Below, piece after piece: positions 55,685-64,000 of a DNA stretch of 64,000 bases (its first letter is position 1; each line of letters starts with the position of its first letter). Below the pieces are notes generated by a model. It was not told the origin of the DNA. It searched no databases and saw only the letters and a program-made list of their open reading frames with translations. The stretch is from DASYAN01 sp963727755 (GTDB lineage Bacteria > Chloroflexota > Ktedonobacteria > Ktedonobacterales > Ktedonobacteraceae), in NCBI GenBank assembly GCA_963727755.1, contig CAVSHN010000004.1:19580-83579 (forward strand), given 5' to 3'. A program made the position numbers and the translations under genes.

Positions 55685-57088
55685 TTACTGTTGTGTGCCC
55701 TTTAGTGTTGCGCCTGCCTTGACTCCTGGACTCACGTTCTGGAGAGACTTGTGTTGCTCTCGCTTCCATTTGTGAGCATAAACAACGAGTTCTCGAAAAG
55801 CACGGGCGATCACGACAGGACTAGCACCAGTAGCTCGTCCACTACTGCGGGGCAAATGGCGTACACCTACTTCTTTATAAGTACACCCAGCCTGCCTCAT
55901 CTTGTACAGCAACTCTGCATTAATCATTGCACCACGCGTTTCCAACGGATAGGCATGAAGAAACTCTGTGCACATCAGCTTAAAGGCACAATCAATATCA
56001 CGTACATGCACCCCCAGCACAAACCTCACAACCTGTTTCCATCCCCAGGCATTGAGCTTGCGCATCCACGTATCCTGACGATCTATCCTATAACCAATCA
56101 CCGCATCGTACTTGGCAATGAAAGGGGAAAAAGTTGCTAGATCCCGAATATCAAATTGTCCATCCGAATCCATAAAAAAGGTGAACTCTTTCGTTGCTGC
56201 TGCAAAACCAGTTACCAGAGCGGCTCCATACCCCTGATTGACAGAATGCGAGATCAGACGGACATGTAAATCCTTGTCACTCATCGCTGCAACAACGGAT
56301 GCCGTCTGGTCTTTACTTCCATCGTTGACAATGATCACCTCAAAATCCCTGACCCATCCAGAAAGTGTATTGAGGATATCTGAGATGGTACGAGCAATAA
56401 CTTGTTCCTCATTATATGCAGGCAAAACAACAGAGAGGCTCCGTATCCCACTGCTCTCGGCTGTATATTCTGGCACATACGTATCAGATGTTTTATGCCC
56501 TTGGTAAGTTAAAAACGTTTTCATATGTTCTCCAAGGTTACTCATGTTTGACTGGTATAACAACTCTATAGGAGCATCATCCTGCTGCGATCTGTTAACA
56601 AAGACCCATAGACGCATGCCAAGGAAGGAGATAAAAACTGTTCCAGCAATGGCAACAATTTTGGAGGCATTCATCCACAGTGCAGCATTAGAGATCAAAG
56701 GATGAAAGAGGTTATTGGCAAACCAAATGAGTATATCGTTGCATACTATACCGAAAAAGGTGGTAACAGCGAAACGCCTCACCTCGCTCCATGTTGTTCT
56801 CTGCCGACGAGCAAAAGTCCAGTACTTATTGAGAAAGAAGCTATTCACCGCACCTAAGCAATAGGCAACGGAATTGAATAGCAAGACCAGAATTGTATTT
56901 GTTGTGGGAAATAGCCAGAGCAAGCCATTCAGAATCAGTAAATCGATTAAAGTGTTCACCCCACCAACGATCCCAAAGCAAACGAGCTGCCCAGGCCAGT
57001 TCTTCCAGATAGTAAGATACCGTTTCTTACCAACTTGTATATGATCAGGTGTTTGACCACTGTGACAAACTTCAGATGTCTCTATCAT
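55685..57088 (-). CDS. GtrA-GT2 fusion (lipid-sugar synthase with flippase-like domain)
   Basis: A 467-residue fusion from ATG 57088 (GGGAG upstream). Residues about 25-160 are a four-helix GtrA domain (GIVGGVNTLIDLLILNGLLW, NSFFLNKYWTFARRQRTTWS, KIVAIAGTVFISFLGMRLWV). Residues about 215-445 are a GT2 domain: SLSVVLPAYNEEQVIARTIS, VNDGSKDQTA, MDSDGQFDIRDL (DxD) and RDIDCAFKLM. Such fusions make polyprenyl-phosphate glucose or mannose and are thought to help it across the membrane; the product probably feeds the PIG-V and GT39 enzymes. Intact; the order is GtrA first, the reverse of many fusions. Confidence 0.88.
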   Translation of the reverse strand: MIETSEVCHSGQTPDHIQVGKKRYLTIWKNWPGQLVCFGIVGGVNTLIDLLILNGLLWLFPTTNTILVLLFNSVAYCLGAVNSFFLNKYWTFARRQRTTWSEVRRFAVTTFFGIVCNDILIWFANNLFHPLISNAALWMNASKIVAIAGTVFISFLGMRLWVFVNRSQQDDAPIELLYQSNMSNLGEHMKTFLTYQGHKTSDTYVPEYTAESSGIRSLSVVLPAYNEEQVIARTISDILNTLSGWVRDFEVIIVNDGSKDQTASVVAAMSDKDLHVRLISHSVNQGYGAALVTGFAAATKEFTFFMDSDGQFDIRDLATFSPFIAKYDAVIGYRIDRQDTWMRKLNAWGWKQVVRFVLGVHVRDIDCAFKLMCTEFLHAYPLETRGAMINAELLYKMRQAGCTYKEVGVRHLPRSSGRATGASPVVIARAFRELVVYAHKWKREQHKSLQNVSPGVKAGATLKGTQQ

Positions 57089-57592
57089 ATGAAACACTCC
57101 CAACTAAGATCATTATATTTTTAGGGCAAAAGTATGACACCGGGACTCACGATTCTTCTCTACTAGGGGCAAAAACCCTTTGAGCTTAGAGAGGCTTCGC
57201 TCTAACATCGATAGAGAAGCATAACCTTGTTTTGTGATTTCTTCCACCAATTTGTCCTACCGATTGCTATTGTATTCCAGGTTTATATAGAAATTGTAGG
57301 AAAAACTTAAAGCTAGTGTAAAATTTTTTGGCACGCAGTAAAATAACCTGAGACAAATTGATACGTACAACTTTCTACATTTCATCGTGAAAATCATAAA
57401 AAATTACCTTTATCGACTTACGAAGCAATTACACATTACAACTAGGCAAAAGAGCAACCTTGGCAGGGAATGATAAAATAGATGACACGGAACTCTTGCT
57501 CAGCTTAAATATCCTCTAGCATAGTCTCATCTCACAGCATAATAATAAGGAGCAGAGGTATTGGAAACGTTCACTGAAACTGTGGCGAACTC
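57089..57592. other. Non-coding interval left of the IS607 element
   Basis: A/T-rich. TTAGAG...CTCTAA near 57185-57212 can pair weakly. No gene, RNA or repeat is supported. The left end of the IS607 element must lie in the last part, but IS607 ends lack inverted repeats, so I cannot place it. Confidence 0.35.
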
Positions 57593-57621
57593 TTGACAAC
57601 TCTTGACAACTCTGGTATGAT
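57593..57621 (+). promoter_or_regulatory. Consensus promoter placing transcription at the tnpA start codon
   Basis: TTGACA (57593-57598), a 17-bp spacer and TATGAT (57616-57621). The ATG of the recombinase begins at 57628, seven bases after the -10, so the transcript would start at or next to the start codon (leaderless). ACTCTTGACA is directly repeated here. Confidence 0.6.
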
Positions 57622-57627
57622 TCTCTT

Positions 57628-58215
57628 ATGAAGTTAAGCGATTATGCCAAGACTAAAGGCGTCTCGTATAAAACCGCTTGGAGATGGTTTTGCGACGGAC
57701 AAATCAAAGGTCGTAGATATGGGCGGACAATCATCGTTGAAGAAGAGATAGAGACACAGGTAGTTGCCTCTCAAAAGGTCGCTGTCTATGCCAGAGTCTC
57801 ATCAGCAGAGAACAAGTCCAATCTAGACAGCCAAGCAGGGCGATTAGTGGCCTATTGTACCGCTAAAGGCTACCAGATAGCAAAAGTGGTCAAGGAAATT
57901 GGGTCTGGCGTCAATGATAGCCGTCCTAAGCTTCTGGCTATGCTAGCAGACCAATCCATCAATCTGATTGTAGTTGAGCACAAGGACCGCCTGACACGCT
58001 TTGGGTTTCGCTACATTGAGACTCTACTCAAAGGCCAAGGGCGCTCTGTCGAGGTTGTGAACGTCGCAGAGAACGGAACCGAAGATCTGCTAGCGGATCT
58101 GGTGTCCATCATTTACAGCTTTTGCGCTCAACTCTACGGACAAAGACGAGCTAAACACAAAACAGAGAAGATTGTAGCAGAGCTAGAGAAAGGAGACGAA
58201 GATGCAGCTAGTTGA
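57628..58215 (+). CDS. tnpA: IS607-family serine recombinase
   Basis: A 195-residue transposase. The N-terminal MerR-like HTH (MKLSDYAKTKGVSYKTAWRW then FCDGQIKGRR) precedes the serine-recombinase fold: VAVYARVSSAENKSNLDSQA with the nucleophile Ser in RVSS, KEIGSGVNDSRPKLLAMLAD, LIVVEHKDRLTRFGF with the catalytic Arg pair. The order HTH-catalytic is reversed relative to resolvases and diagnostic of IS607. It catalyses cut and paste at non-palindromic ends with little target choice. It has a consensus promoter and probably a leaderless message; its 3' end overlaps tnpB by 14 bp. Confidence 0.92.
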   Translation: MKLSDYAKTKGVSYKTAWRWFCDGQIKGRRYGRTIIVEEEIETQVVASQKVAVYARVSSAENKSNLDSQAGRLVAYCTAKGYQIAKVVKEIGSGVNDSRPKLLAMLADQSINLIVVEHKDRLTRFGFRYIETLLKGQGRSVEVVNVAENGTEDLLADLVSIIYSFCAQLYGQRRAKHKTEKIVAELEKGDEDAAS

Positions 58216-59482
58216 GAAGCACATGATCAGCAAGACTGATGCTCGCTTTGCGGATGTAGATCGTGCAGCCTTCGCCTCCAAAAATCTCTCCAATGCGGCG
58301 CTCTATGAGATTAGGCAAGAGTTCATCTTTTGCGGGAAATACCTAAACTACAACCAGATGGATAAGCGCATGCAGAAACATGAAGCTTATCGCCTGCTAC
58401 CCAGGAAAGTGTCTCAGCAAGTGCTCAAGCTTCTCGATAAGAATTGGGCGTCTTACTTTGCAGCCATCAAAGCGTATGAAGAAGATCCATCTAAGTTCTT
58501 AGGTCATCCCAAATTGCCTGGATACAAGGACAAGCAGGAAGGGAGGAATATCCTTGTCTATACCATCCAGGCTCTTTCGAAACCAGCACTGAGCCTCGGC
58601 ATTATCAAACCGTCTCAGCTTGGAATAGAGATCAGAACCAGACACAGGAATATTGATCAGGTTCGTATTGTGCCCAAGAAAAGCGGGTGCTATATCGTTG
58701 AAGTTGTCTATACCGAAGAAGAAAAGCCAGAGTTGCTCAATCATTCTCTCGTTGCAGCGATAGACATTGGAGTGAACAATCTTGTCGCGCTAACATCAAA
58801 CAAAGGGGGATTTGTCCCTCGTCTTGTTAACGGGCGTCCGATTAAGAGCGTAAACCAATATTACAACAAACGCGTGTCTAAGATGCAAAAGAAGATGAGT
58901 AGCAACCATCATACATCACGTGAGCTAGAACGTGTTGCCGCCAAACGAACTAGGCGCATCGATCACTACATGCACGCTGCGAGCATCCGCATCATCGACT
59001 TGCTGATAGCTGAAGGAATAGGCACGCTCGTCATTGGCAAGAATGCGGGTTGGAAGCAGGAATGTAAGATGAGCAGGAAGAACAACCAGCATTTCGTGCA
59101 ATTGCCACATGCAAGGTTCATCGATATGCTCACCTATAAGGCGAAGCTAGTTGGCATCACGGTCTTAGTACAAGAAGAGAGCTATACGAGCAAAGCCAGC
59201 TTTCTTGATCTTGATCCTATACCCGTCTATGGGCAAGAAGGCGAGACACCGGTGAAGTTCAGTGGCATACGTGTGAAACGTGGCATGTACCGATCAAAGT
59301 CAGGCCAAGAATTAAATGCAGATGTTAACGGCAGTAGTAACATCATGCGTAAAGCACTCCCAAATTCCTGCAAAGGTCATGGGATAGAGGATGTGAATGG
59401 GATGTTCCAATCCCTCGTAGTGCATCCTGAGAGGATAGTCGTTCCCCTCCGAACACCTACTCGTGGAACAGTTGTCCATTGA
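58202..59482 (+). CDS. tnpB: TnpB-type RNA-guided nuclease of IS607
   Basis: A 426-residue TnpB starting at ATG 58202 with AAAGGAGACGAAG upstream. The RuvC triad is intact: Asp188 in VAAIDIGVNNLVALT, Glu325/326 in VLVQEESYTSKASFLD, and Asp374 in ELNADVNGSSNIM. The usual CxxC...CxxC zinc ribbon between the last two is absent, replaced by DPIPVYGQEGETPVKF. This places it in the zinc-free branch known from IS607/IS605 TnpBs. TnpB uses an omega RNA from the element's right end to cut the donor site and so retain the element. Intact. Confidence 0.9.
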   Translation: MQLVEKHMISKTDARFADVDRAAFASKNLSNAALYEIRQEFIFCGKYLNYNQMDKRMQKHEAYRLLPRKVSQQVLKLLDKNWASYFAAIKAYEEDPSKFLGHPKLPGYKDKQEGRNILVYTIQALSKPALSLGIIKPSQLGIEIRTRHRNIDQVRIVPKKSGCYIVEVVYTEEEKPELLNHSLVAAIDIGVNNLVALTSNKGGFVPRLVNGRPIKSVNQYYNKRVSKMQKKMSSNHHTSRELERVAAKRTRRIDHYMHAASIRIIDLLIAEGIGTLVIGKNAGWKQECKMSRKNNQHFVQLPHARFIDMLTYKAKLVGITVLVQEESYTSKASFLDLDPIPVYGQEGETPVKFSGIRVKRGMYRSKSGQELNADVNGSSNIMRKALPNSCKGHGIEDVNGMFQSLVVHPERIVVPLRTPTRGTVVH

Positions 59483-59541
59483 TTAGGTAACTATCTAGGC
59501 ATAGCATTAAAAATGAGTATAGCAAAGAAAAGGAAACTATC

Positions 59542-61020
59542 ATGGTACATAGCGGCAACTTTCCGAAAGGAGTCGTTTCATCGTTTCTCTTATTTGCATG
59601 CATGAATTTCATCATTGGATGCGCAGGACCATTACCTGCAACATTATTTGGACAGAATGCCGTCACACCTACTATTGTGTATACTAATCCAGGCATTACG
59701 ATTGATAACACAACAAAGTATCAAACAATTGATGGCTTTGGCATCTCCGAGGCATTTGGAGAGGCAAGTGTCTTGCGCAGCTTACCATCTGCTGTTCAGC
59801 AACAGGTTCTTGACGATCTATTTAGTACCTCAACTGGCGCTGGACTCGATATTCTACGCAACATGATCCCCTCCAGTTCAGACTCTTCGATAGAACCGAC
59901 CAATCCTGGATTCGAAAAAGTTCCTCCCACCTACGTTTGGAATGGCGACGATCAGGGTCAGGTCTGGTTGTCAAAACTGGTAGAGAAGAATTATGGCATC
60001 ACCCAGCTGTATGCCAATGCCTGGAGCGCTCCTGGATTTATGAAGACGACTGGCTCAGACATCGGTGGCCAACTCTGTGGAAGCCCTGAATCTGCGTGGT
60101 GCAACAGTGGTGATTGGCGACAGCCTTATGCGAACTACCTCGTACAATATCTTCAGGATTACCAGAGAGAAGGTATCACGATCCCGTACGTTGGTTTTTC
60201 CAATGAGCCCGATATCCCCTCGGTAAATTATTCAAGTATGCTCATGTCTCCAGAACAAGCCGATGATTTCGCCAGAGTGCTGGGACCAACCCTCAAAGGT
60301 GCTGGCCTCCCTACCACAATCGTCTGCTGCGACTCCGAAACTTGGCTGACAGCCAAAAATGGCTACGTTCCTGCTATTGAAAATGATCCAATGGCATCCC
60401 CTTATGTTTCAGTCTACTCAGGTCACGCCTACATTAGTACCCCAAAATCTCCCCTTACCTCAGACCCTACAAAAAGAAGCTGGGAGACTGAATGGTGTAC
60501 TTTTAATCCATGGGATAACGCATGGGATAACAGTAAAACTGACTCGGGCTTCACATGGGCACAACATATCTATACTGCTCTGACAGCAGGCAACGTGAAT
60601 GCTTTCTTCTATTGGTGGGGAGCATCCAACGATTACAAAGGTCAGTCACTCATCTATCTCAATGGGTCTTCAATTGACGTTTCAAAACGCCTGTGGGCAT
60701 TTGCAAACTACAGCCGCTTTATCCGCCCTGGAGCAACGCGCATCAGCACAACTACTAGCAATAGCAACTTGGAGGTCACTGCATTTACTAATACGAACGG
60801 TTCCATCGCTATTGTCGTGTTAAATACTGCAACTCGGGCCGTGACAGTACCCATCGCACTGCCAAAAATGGGCATTGCAGACGGAACATCTGTTATCCCA
60901 TATAGAACAGACAATACCAACAACACGACTAAACAAGATCCATTAACCTTGACGAATGGCACCTTCCCAGCAACGCTGCCTGCGCATTCGTTGATCACAT
61001 ACACTATCTCAGCTAGTTAG
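59542..61020 (+). CDS. Secreted GH30-family glycosidase
   Basis: A 492-residue exported enzyme from ATG 59542 (AAAGGAAACTATC). The signal segment VSSFLLFACMNFIIGCAG ends in a possible lipobox (IIGC), so it may be a lipoprotein. The (beta/alpha)8 barrel starts at YQTIDGFGISEAFGEASVLR; acid/base Glu222 is in VGFSNEPDIPSV and nucleophile Glu317 in SWETEWCTF. The C-terminal beta-sandwich (SNLEVTAFTNTNGSIAIVVL then TYTIS) is the side domain typical of GH30. Likely substrates are beta-glucosyl or xylan-type glycans. It is bracketed by IS607 and the IS701-like element, so it may travel with them. Intact. Confidence 0.9.
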   Translation: MVHSGNFPKGVVSSFLLFACMNFIIGCAGPLPATLFGQNAVTPTIVYTNPGITIDNTTKYQTIDGFGISEAFGEASVLRSLPSAVQQQVLDDLFSTSTGAGLDILRNMIPSSSDSSIEPTNPGFEKVPPTYVWNGDDQGQVWLSKLVEKNYGITQLYANAWSAPGFMKTTGSDIGGQLCGSPESAWCNSGDWRQPYANYLVQYLQDYQREGITIPYVGFSNEPDIPSVNYSSMLMSPEQADDFARVLGPTLKGAGLPTTIVCCDSETWLTAKNGYVPAIENDPMASPYVSVYSGHAYISTPKSPLTSDPTKRSWETEWCTFNPWDNAWDNSKTDSGFTWAQHIYTALTAGNVNAFFYWWGASNDYKGQSLIYLNGSSIDVSKRLWAFANYSRFIRPGATRISTTTSNSNLEVTAFTNTNGSIAIVVLNTATRAVTVPIALPKMGIADGTSVIPYRTDNTNNTTKQDPLTLTNGTFPATLPAHSLITYTISAS

Positions 61021-61170
61021 AGTGCTCTTCGTAAACTGCACCGAATACTCAGCATTTTCCGTTTCACTAGTAGGAGTAGTGCTCTGCATTCGCCTTCTTC
61101 CCAATAAGTCCTTGTTCAAAAGTGGTGAACTCCGATAAACACTCAACAGTAGAATGCAAGCTTCTCTCCT

Positions 61171-62613
61171 CACTATCTTTGCGGTTTCTTCGATAAAGAA
61201 GCTCAAGCGACCAAAGAGGTAAAAAGATCCTCAACGGGCATGCCTGAAAGAGCGTGTTTATAGACCCATTCCAGAAATAGCTTATAGTGTGTTTCTTGCA
61301 CAGCATAGCGGGCTTCTCCAAGAGTAGCATGTGGCTCTTCTTGTTTATCTCTTTGCTGTTTAAGCTGATAGCGTACTTCTTCTAGGAAACTAAAGGAAAT
61401 CCAGCAGAGAGTCCAATAGCGCAGCAATGCGGTGGTAGTCATCAATTGATACTGATCAATACCAAGAAGTTCCTTTGTATCACCAAAAAAGACTTCAATA
61501 TCCCAACGCTTGCTGATATGTCCAAGAAGCGCTTGAGCATCAGATACCATATCGCTAGAGGCCCAGAAACGTGCTTCAGAAATGGGATCATCAAGACTTT
61601 GACGAACGACGATAAGTTTGCAACGATACAATGAGCGGATGCGTGTATCTACTACATGTACAAATACCTTTCTTGCATGGTTTCTCGGCCAGTGACATTC
61701 TTGATAGGCACTTTCTGGAAGTAAAGCCGCATAATCAGTTAATTTCTGCCATTTCCATCCAGAAGGATCATCTGCACATGAAATACGCAGTGAACGATTG
61801 CACTTGAGGCCTGTTGTGATTTTAAAACCTCGTTTCCGTGAAGCTTTCCAGATTTTCTTGGCACCGTACCAACTATCTAAAAGAACATGCGTCTCTGTTC
61901 CAGCAGGAGGAATGAAGTTTTCAATGTGTTGAATCATGAGATCGATTTTGCTCAAGAATAGTGCATTTTCCTTTTCTGCTGTCTCTTTCTGTCGGTACAG
62001 AAGAGGCTCTAGTGGGCAAGAGCGGTCTAATACCGTATAAATGCATTCAACTAAGCTATGCCCTTTGATACGCTTATCGTACGTCGTTGAGTGATGTTTC
62101 CCCAAACCTTCCATCTTCTTGCCTTTGGGTTTGGACATGGTCGAATCGTCTCCGATCAGATACCCGGTGACGAGGGGTTCCTTGTGTCGTCCACGTCTCT
62201 TTGGCTGCTGTGCTCGCAGCCTTTGACGTTCTTGCTCAATTTTTCCATGCATCATATCACAAAAGCGGGAGAAGTTGTGCTGGTTGACCAGATGGTGATC
62301 CCAAGGTGCTTGTCCAAAAAACGGCTCACACTCGCCAAACTCTTTTTGCCAGCAACGGCTCGCTGCAAATGAGAGAGCGTGTGTCCTTCTTTACTCATCA
62401 ACATGGCCACGAGCACGGTTACAAAGTGCTCAAACTGTGGACGGGAAAAAAGGCCTTGAAAGGATTGCAAGTATTTGCGCAATCTCTCGTCTTGGCATAC
62501 AATCGGATGTGGCATGAGGTTCCTCCTGGACAGGAACTTTGATTTTATTCTTTGTACCACAAGGAACTCATGCTTTCAACTTTTTCCCCTTTTGGAAAAC
62601 TGCAAAGATAGTG
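61171..62613 (-). mobile_element. IS701-like insertion sequence with 6-bp target duplication
   Basis: The ends CACTATCTTTGCGGTTT (61171) and the inverse ending in GCAAAGATAGTG (62613) are flanked by TCTCCT on both sides (61165-61170 and 62614-62619). Length 1443 bp with one transposase gene that carries a frameshift. Confidence 0.82.
61203..62515 (-). pseudogene. IS701-like DDE transposase, one frameshift
   Basis: ATG 62515 follows CAGGAGGAACCTC and opens MPHPIVCQDERLRKYLQSFQ. The frame is lost near 62303 (one C missing in KHP-WDHHLVNQHNFSRFCD) and then runs on from MMHGKIEQERQRLRAQQPKR. DDE residues are seen in GYLIGDDSTMSKPKG, THVLLDSWYGAKKIW and HISKRWDIEVFFGDTKELLG. The restored length of about 437 residues is normal. 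The intact ends and target duplication show that the element was recently mobile, so the lesion is recent or a sequencing error. Confidence 0.82.
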
Positions 62614-62854
62614 TCTCCTCTCTTCTGCTTGATTTTTCCATCCATTTCTTCGCCTGTCTCATGCCATACTCATAGATGGTAGTCAAGCACACAAAACAAG
62701 TAAGTCATCTTGCTTGCCTTAGCATTTTTCATACAGACAACAGGACAACTAAGGTAATAAATGGAGCCAAACGGAAATCTGTCCCTCTTTCCCCCTGGTA
62801 AATCCTCCAAACATTGGCTAAAGTATACTCAAGACCATGCCTTTGGTGACACTC
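62614..62854. other. Interval containing the right end of an IS605-type element
   Basis: Next to the tnpB stop the minus strand reads CTCACCCCCTCAAAGGCGGG then TTGAGAGTGTCACC, which can fold into a hairpin. This is the type of sequence that forms the omega RNA scaffold and right end of IS200/IS605 elements. The rest (62614-62780) shows nothing. Confidence 0.4.
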
Positions 62855-63997
62855 TCAACCCGCCTTTGAGGGGGTGAGCTTCGATCGCACTTCAACGGTG
62901 TGGCCTGCCCCCGTAGGGACCTGCTCCAAGAGCAGTGGTTGATCTGTTGACTGAGATAGACAACAAGCATCAGATAATGCCAGGGGCGTGTCTGCCCTAC
63001 TACTACTCCTGGAAAGTCCAGGGCGTAGATACGTGACGGAACGAGGAAACGACACTTGCCTACTAAATGCGAGCGGATGCATATTGACACTGCCGACAAT
63101 GTCGCGATGGCCTGTAAAGCCCCATTTACGGCATGCCCAATTTCTGCCCTTGGGCTTCTGTTTGTGCTTGCATACCGGACACTGGCTACTTGTGCCTCGT
63201 TCAGAGGGAGTCGCGCTCTTGATGCAAGCTTGTGCGGATTTATGGGTGAGGTAATCGATGTCCTTGCCATATTCCCACAAGGACATCCGTTGATTATGGT
63301 GACGCCCACGATCCTTGTCTCGTACACCATGGGGATTGCCGATGAAGAGGAAGCCCACATGGTGCTCTTGGCAAAAGTCGATCACTTTGCGCGTAGCTTT
63401 GTGACGCAGATCACGGATGCGGCGTTCTGCTCGTCTGCACTGCTTGTTCTTGGCCCATTGCAGCCGTCTCCAACGTCGCGAGCGCTTTTTGCACTGAGAT
63501 TGCTTTTTGGCCAATTTTCTCAACTGCATGTTTCTCTGTCTCTTGAGAGAGCGGATGCCACGGCCTGTCACGATCATAGCCTTGCCCGTGTTGGTACTAA
63601 CAGCAGCAAGATGGATTTCACCCAGATCAACAGTTGCATGAACCGTTCCAGGTGCTTCTTCAGCTTGTGGTGTCTCGATACAGGCATGCAGTTCAAAACC
63701 ATTATTCCAAACGAGGCTACATGCACCGCTGTTCTTAGGAAGCTCAATCGGCAAGACGATGGACTCTCGTCCCTTTCCCATTGGCAGAACAACACGTCCA
63801 TTTTCACGACTTACAGCTTGAGCAGACCATTTGACCGGATAGAAGCGTTTTTCGCGCCATGGATAGTTCATCCGCATCTCTGGATGGGTTTGACGGAGCT
63901 TGCGTGTGGTGTCGATATTGGCAAGGAAAGCATGTACTACCATCTGTACCGATTGACTGTGCAAGGCAAATCTTCCACCTTTGGTCGCCTTTTGCAA
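62855..63997 (-). CDS. tnpB: IS200/IS605-family TnpB (5' end outside window)
   Basis: At least 380 residues of a TnpB RNA-guided nuclease; the frame is open at the right edge, so the start may lie outside. RuvC residues: Asp in HATVDLGEIHLAAV, Glu in ATPSERGTSSQCPVC, Asp in GFTGHRDIVGSVNM. The zinc ribbon has the first pair CPVC but the second is CRKW instead of CxxC, one Cys replaced by Trp. The arginine/lysine-rich bridge helix region (KRQRNMQLRKLAKKQSQCKK) is clear. The C-terminal 80 residues extend well past the usual end and overlap the hairpin region. No TnpA is present in the window. Confidence 0.85.
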   Translation of the reverse strand: MQKATKGGRFALHSQSVQMVVHAFLANIDTTRKLRQTHPEMRMNYPWREKRFYPVKWSAQAVSRENGRVVLPMGKGRESIVLPIELPKNSGACSLVWNNGFELHACIETPQAEEAPGTVHATVDLGEIHLAAVSTNTGKAMIVTGRGIRSLKRQRNMQLRKLAKKQSQCKKRSRRWRRLQWAKNKQCRRAERRIRDLRHKATRKVIDFCQEHHVGFLFIGNPHGVRDKDRGRHHNQRMSLWEYGKDIDYLTHKSAQACIKSATPSERGTSSQCPVCKHKQKPKGRNWACRKWGFTGHRDIVGSVNMHPLAFSRQVSFPRSVTYLRPGLSRSSSRADTPLALSDACCLSQSTDQPLLLEQVPTGAGHTVEVRSKLTPSKAG

Positions 63998-64000
63998 CTC

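Larger units (their letters stand above)
57593..59520 (+). mobile_element. IS607-family element (serine recombinase plus TnpB)
   Basis: Overlapping tnpA and tnpB genes in the usual order. The exact ends are not visible because IS607 has no inverted repeats; the given limits are approximate. Both genes are intact. The RNA guide (omega RNA) is expected to cover the 3' end of tnpB and the right end. Confidence 0.8.

Noticed and set aside
62818..63360. A 180-residue minus-strand frame inside the TnpB gene
   Set aside because: The overlapping frame has the complete RuvC and zinc-ribbon motifs; this one has none.

Overview
This 64 kb window looks like an accessory region of a Gram-positive-type soil bacterium. 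The best guess is Chloroflexota, class Ktedonobacteria. This is an inference from gene content: many insertion sequences, a GtrA-GT2 fusion, PIG-V and GT39 mannosyltransferase-like proteins, an Rpn-type nuclease, a C39-peptidase exporter and large secreted glycosidases. No rRNA, tRNA or housekeeping gene was found to confirm it.

Layout. 1-3.5 kb: two tandem family-4 glycosyltransferase paralogues, the first decayed. 3.5-4.6 kb: a small inverted-repeat element and a higBA-type toxin-antitoxin pair. 4.7-19.5 kb: the most unusual part. Eleven short precursor-peptide genes, all on the minus strand, share a leader of the form M(D/N)NIVRxWE(D/E)xELTxAxLExIYG(G/A) but carry unrelated cores. Each has its own conserved promoter and 5' UTR. 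Seven of them, plus the von Willebrand A protein gene, are followed on the 3' side by a conserved hairpin repeat. A secreted von Willebrand A protein sits under the same promoter block. Upstream in transcription order lie a C39-peptidase ABC exporter (frameshifted here) and a short HlyD-like membrane-fusion protein. No lanthipeptide or other modification enzyme is visible. 19.6-23.5 kb: two related secreted repeat proteins, one disrupted by a complete IS66-family element with an 8-bp target duplication. 23.4-30 kb: a TPR protein, an Rpn nuclease, a PLP aminotransferase and a 3'-terminal copy of it, a sugar epimerase and a DDE insertion sequence.

30-57 kb: a polysaccharide biosynthesis and processing region. 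It holds a flippase, a polytopic membrane protein, several GT4 and GT2 enzymes, GH16, GH39/GH5-like and GH5-like glycosidases, sugar-nucleotide enzymes (DegT/FdtB-like aminotransferase, formyltransferase, UXS-like dehydratase), a PIG-V mannosyltransferase, a GT39 protein and a GtrA-GT2 fusion. Many of these genes carry single-base frameshifts or in-frame stops, and several exist as duplicated or partial remnants. 57.5-64 kb: an IS607 element (serine recombinase plus TnpB), a GH30 glycosidase, an IS701-like element with 6-bp duplications, and an IS605-type TnpB running off the right edge.

Taken together, the right half assembles, lipid-links, exports and trims a surface polysaccharide. The left half encodes a diversified family of small exported peptides with a dedicated exporter. 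The high density of ±1 indels means either real decay in a mobile-element-rich region or residual sequencing error; the two cannot be separated from the sequence alone.
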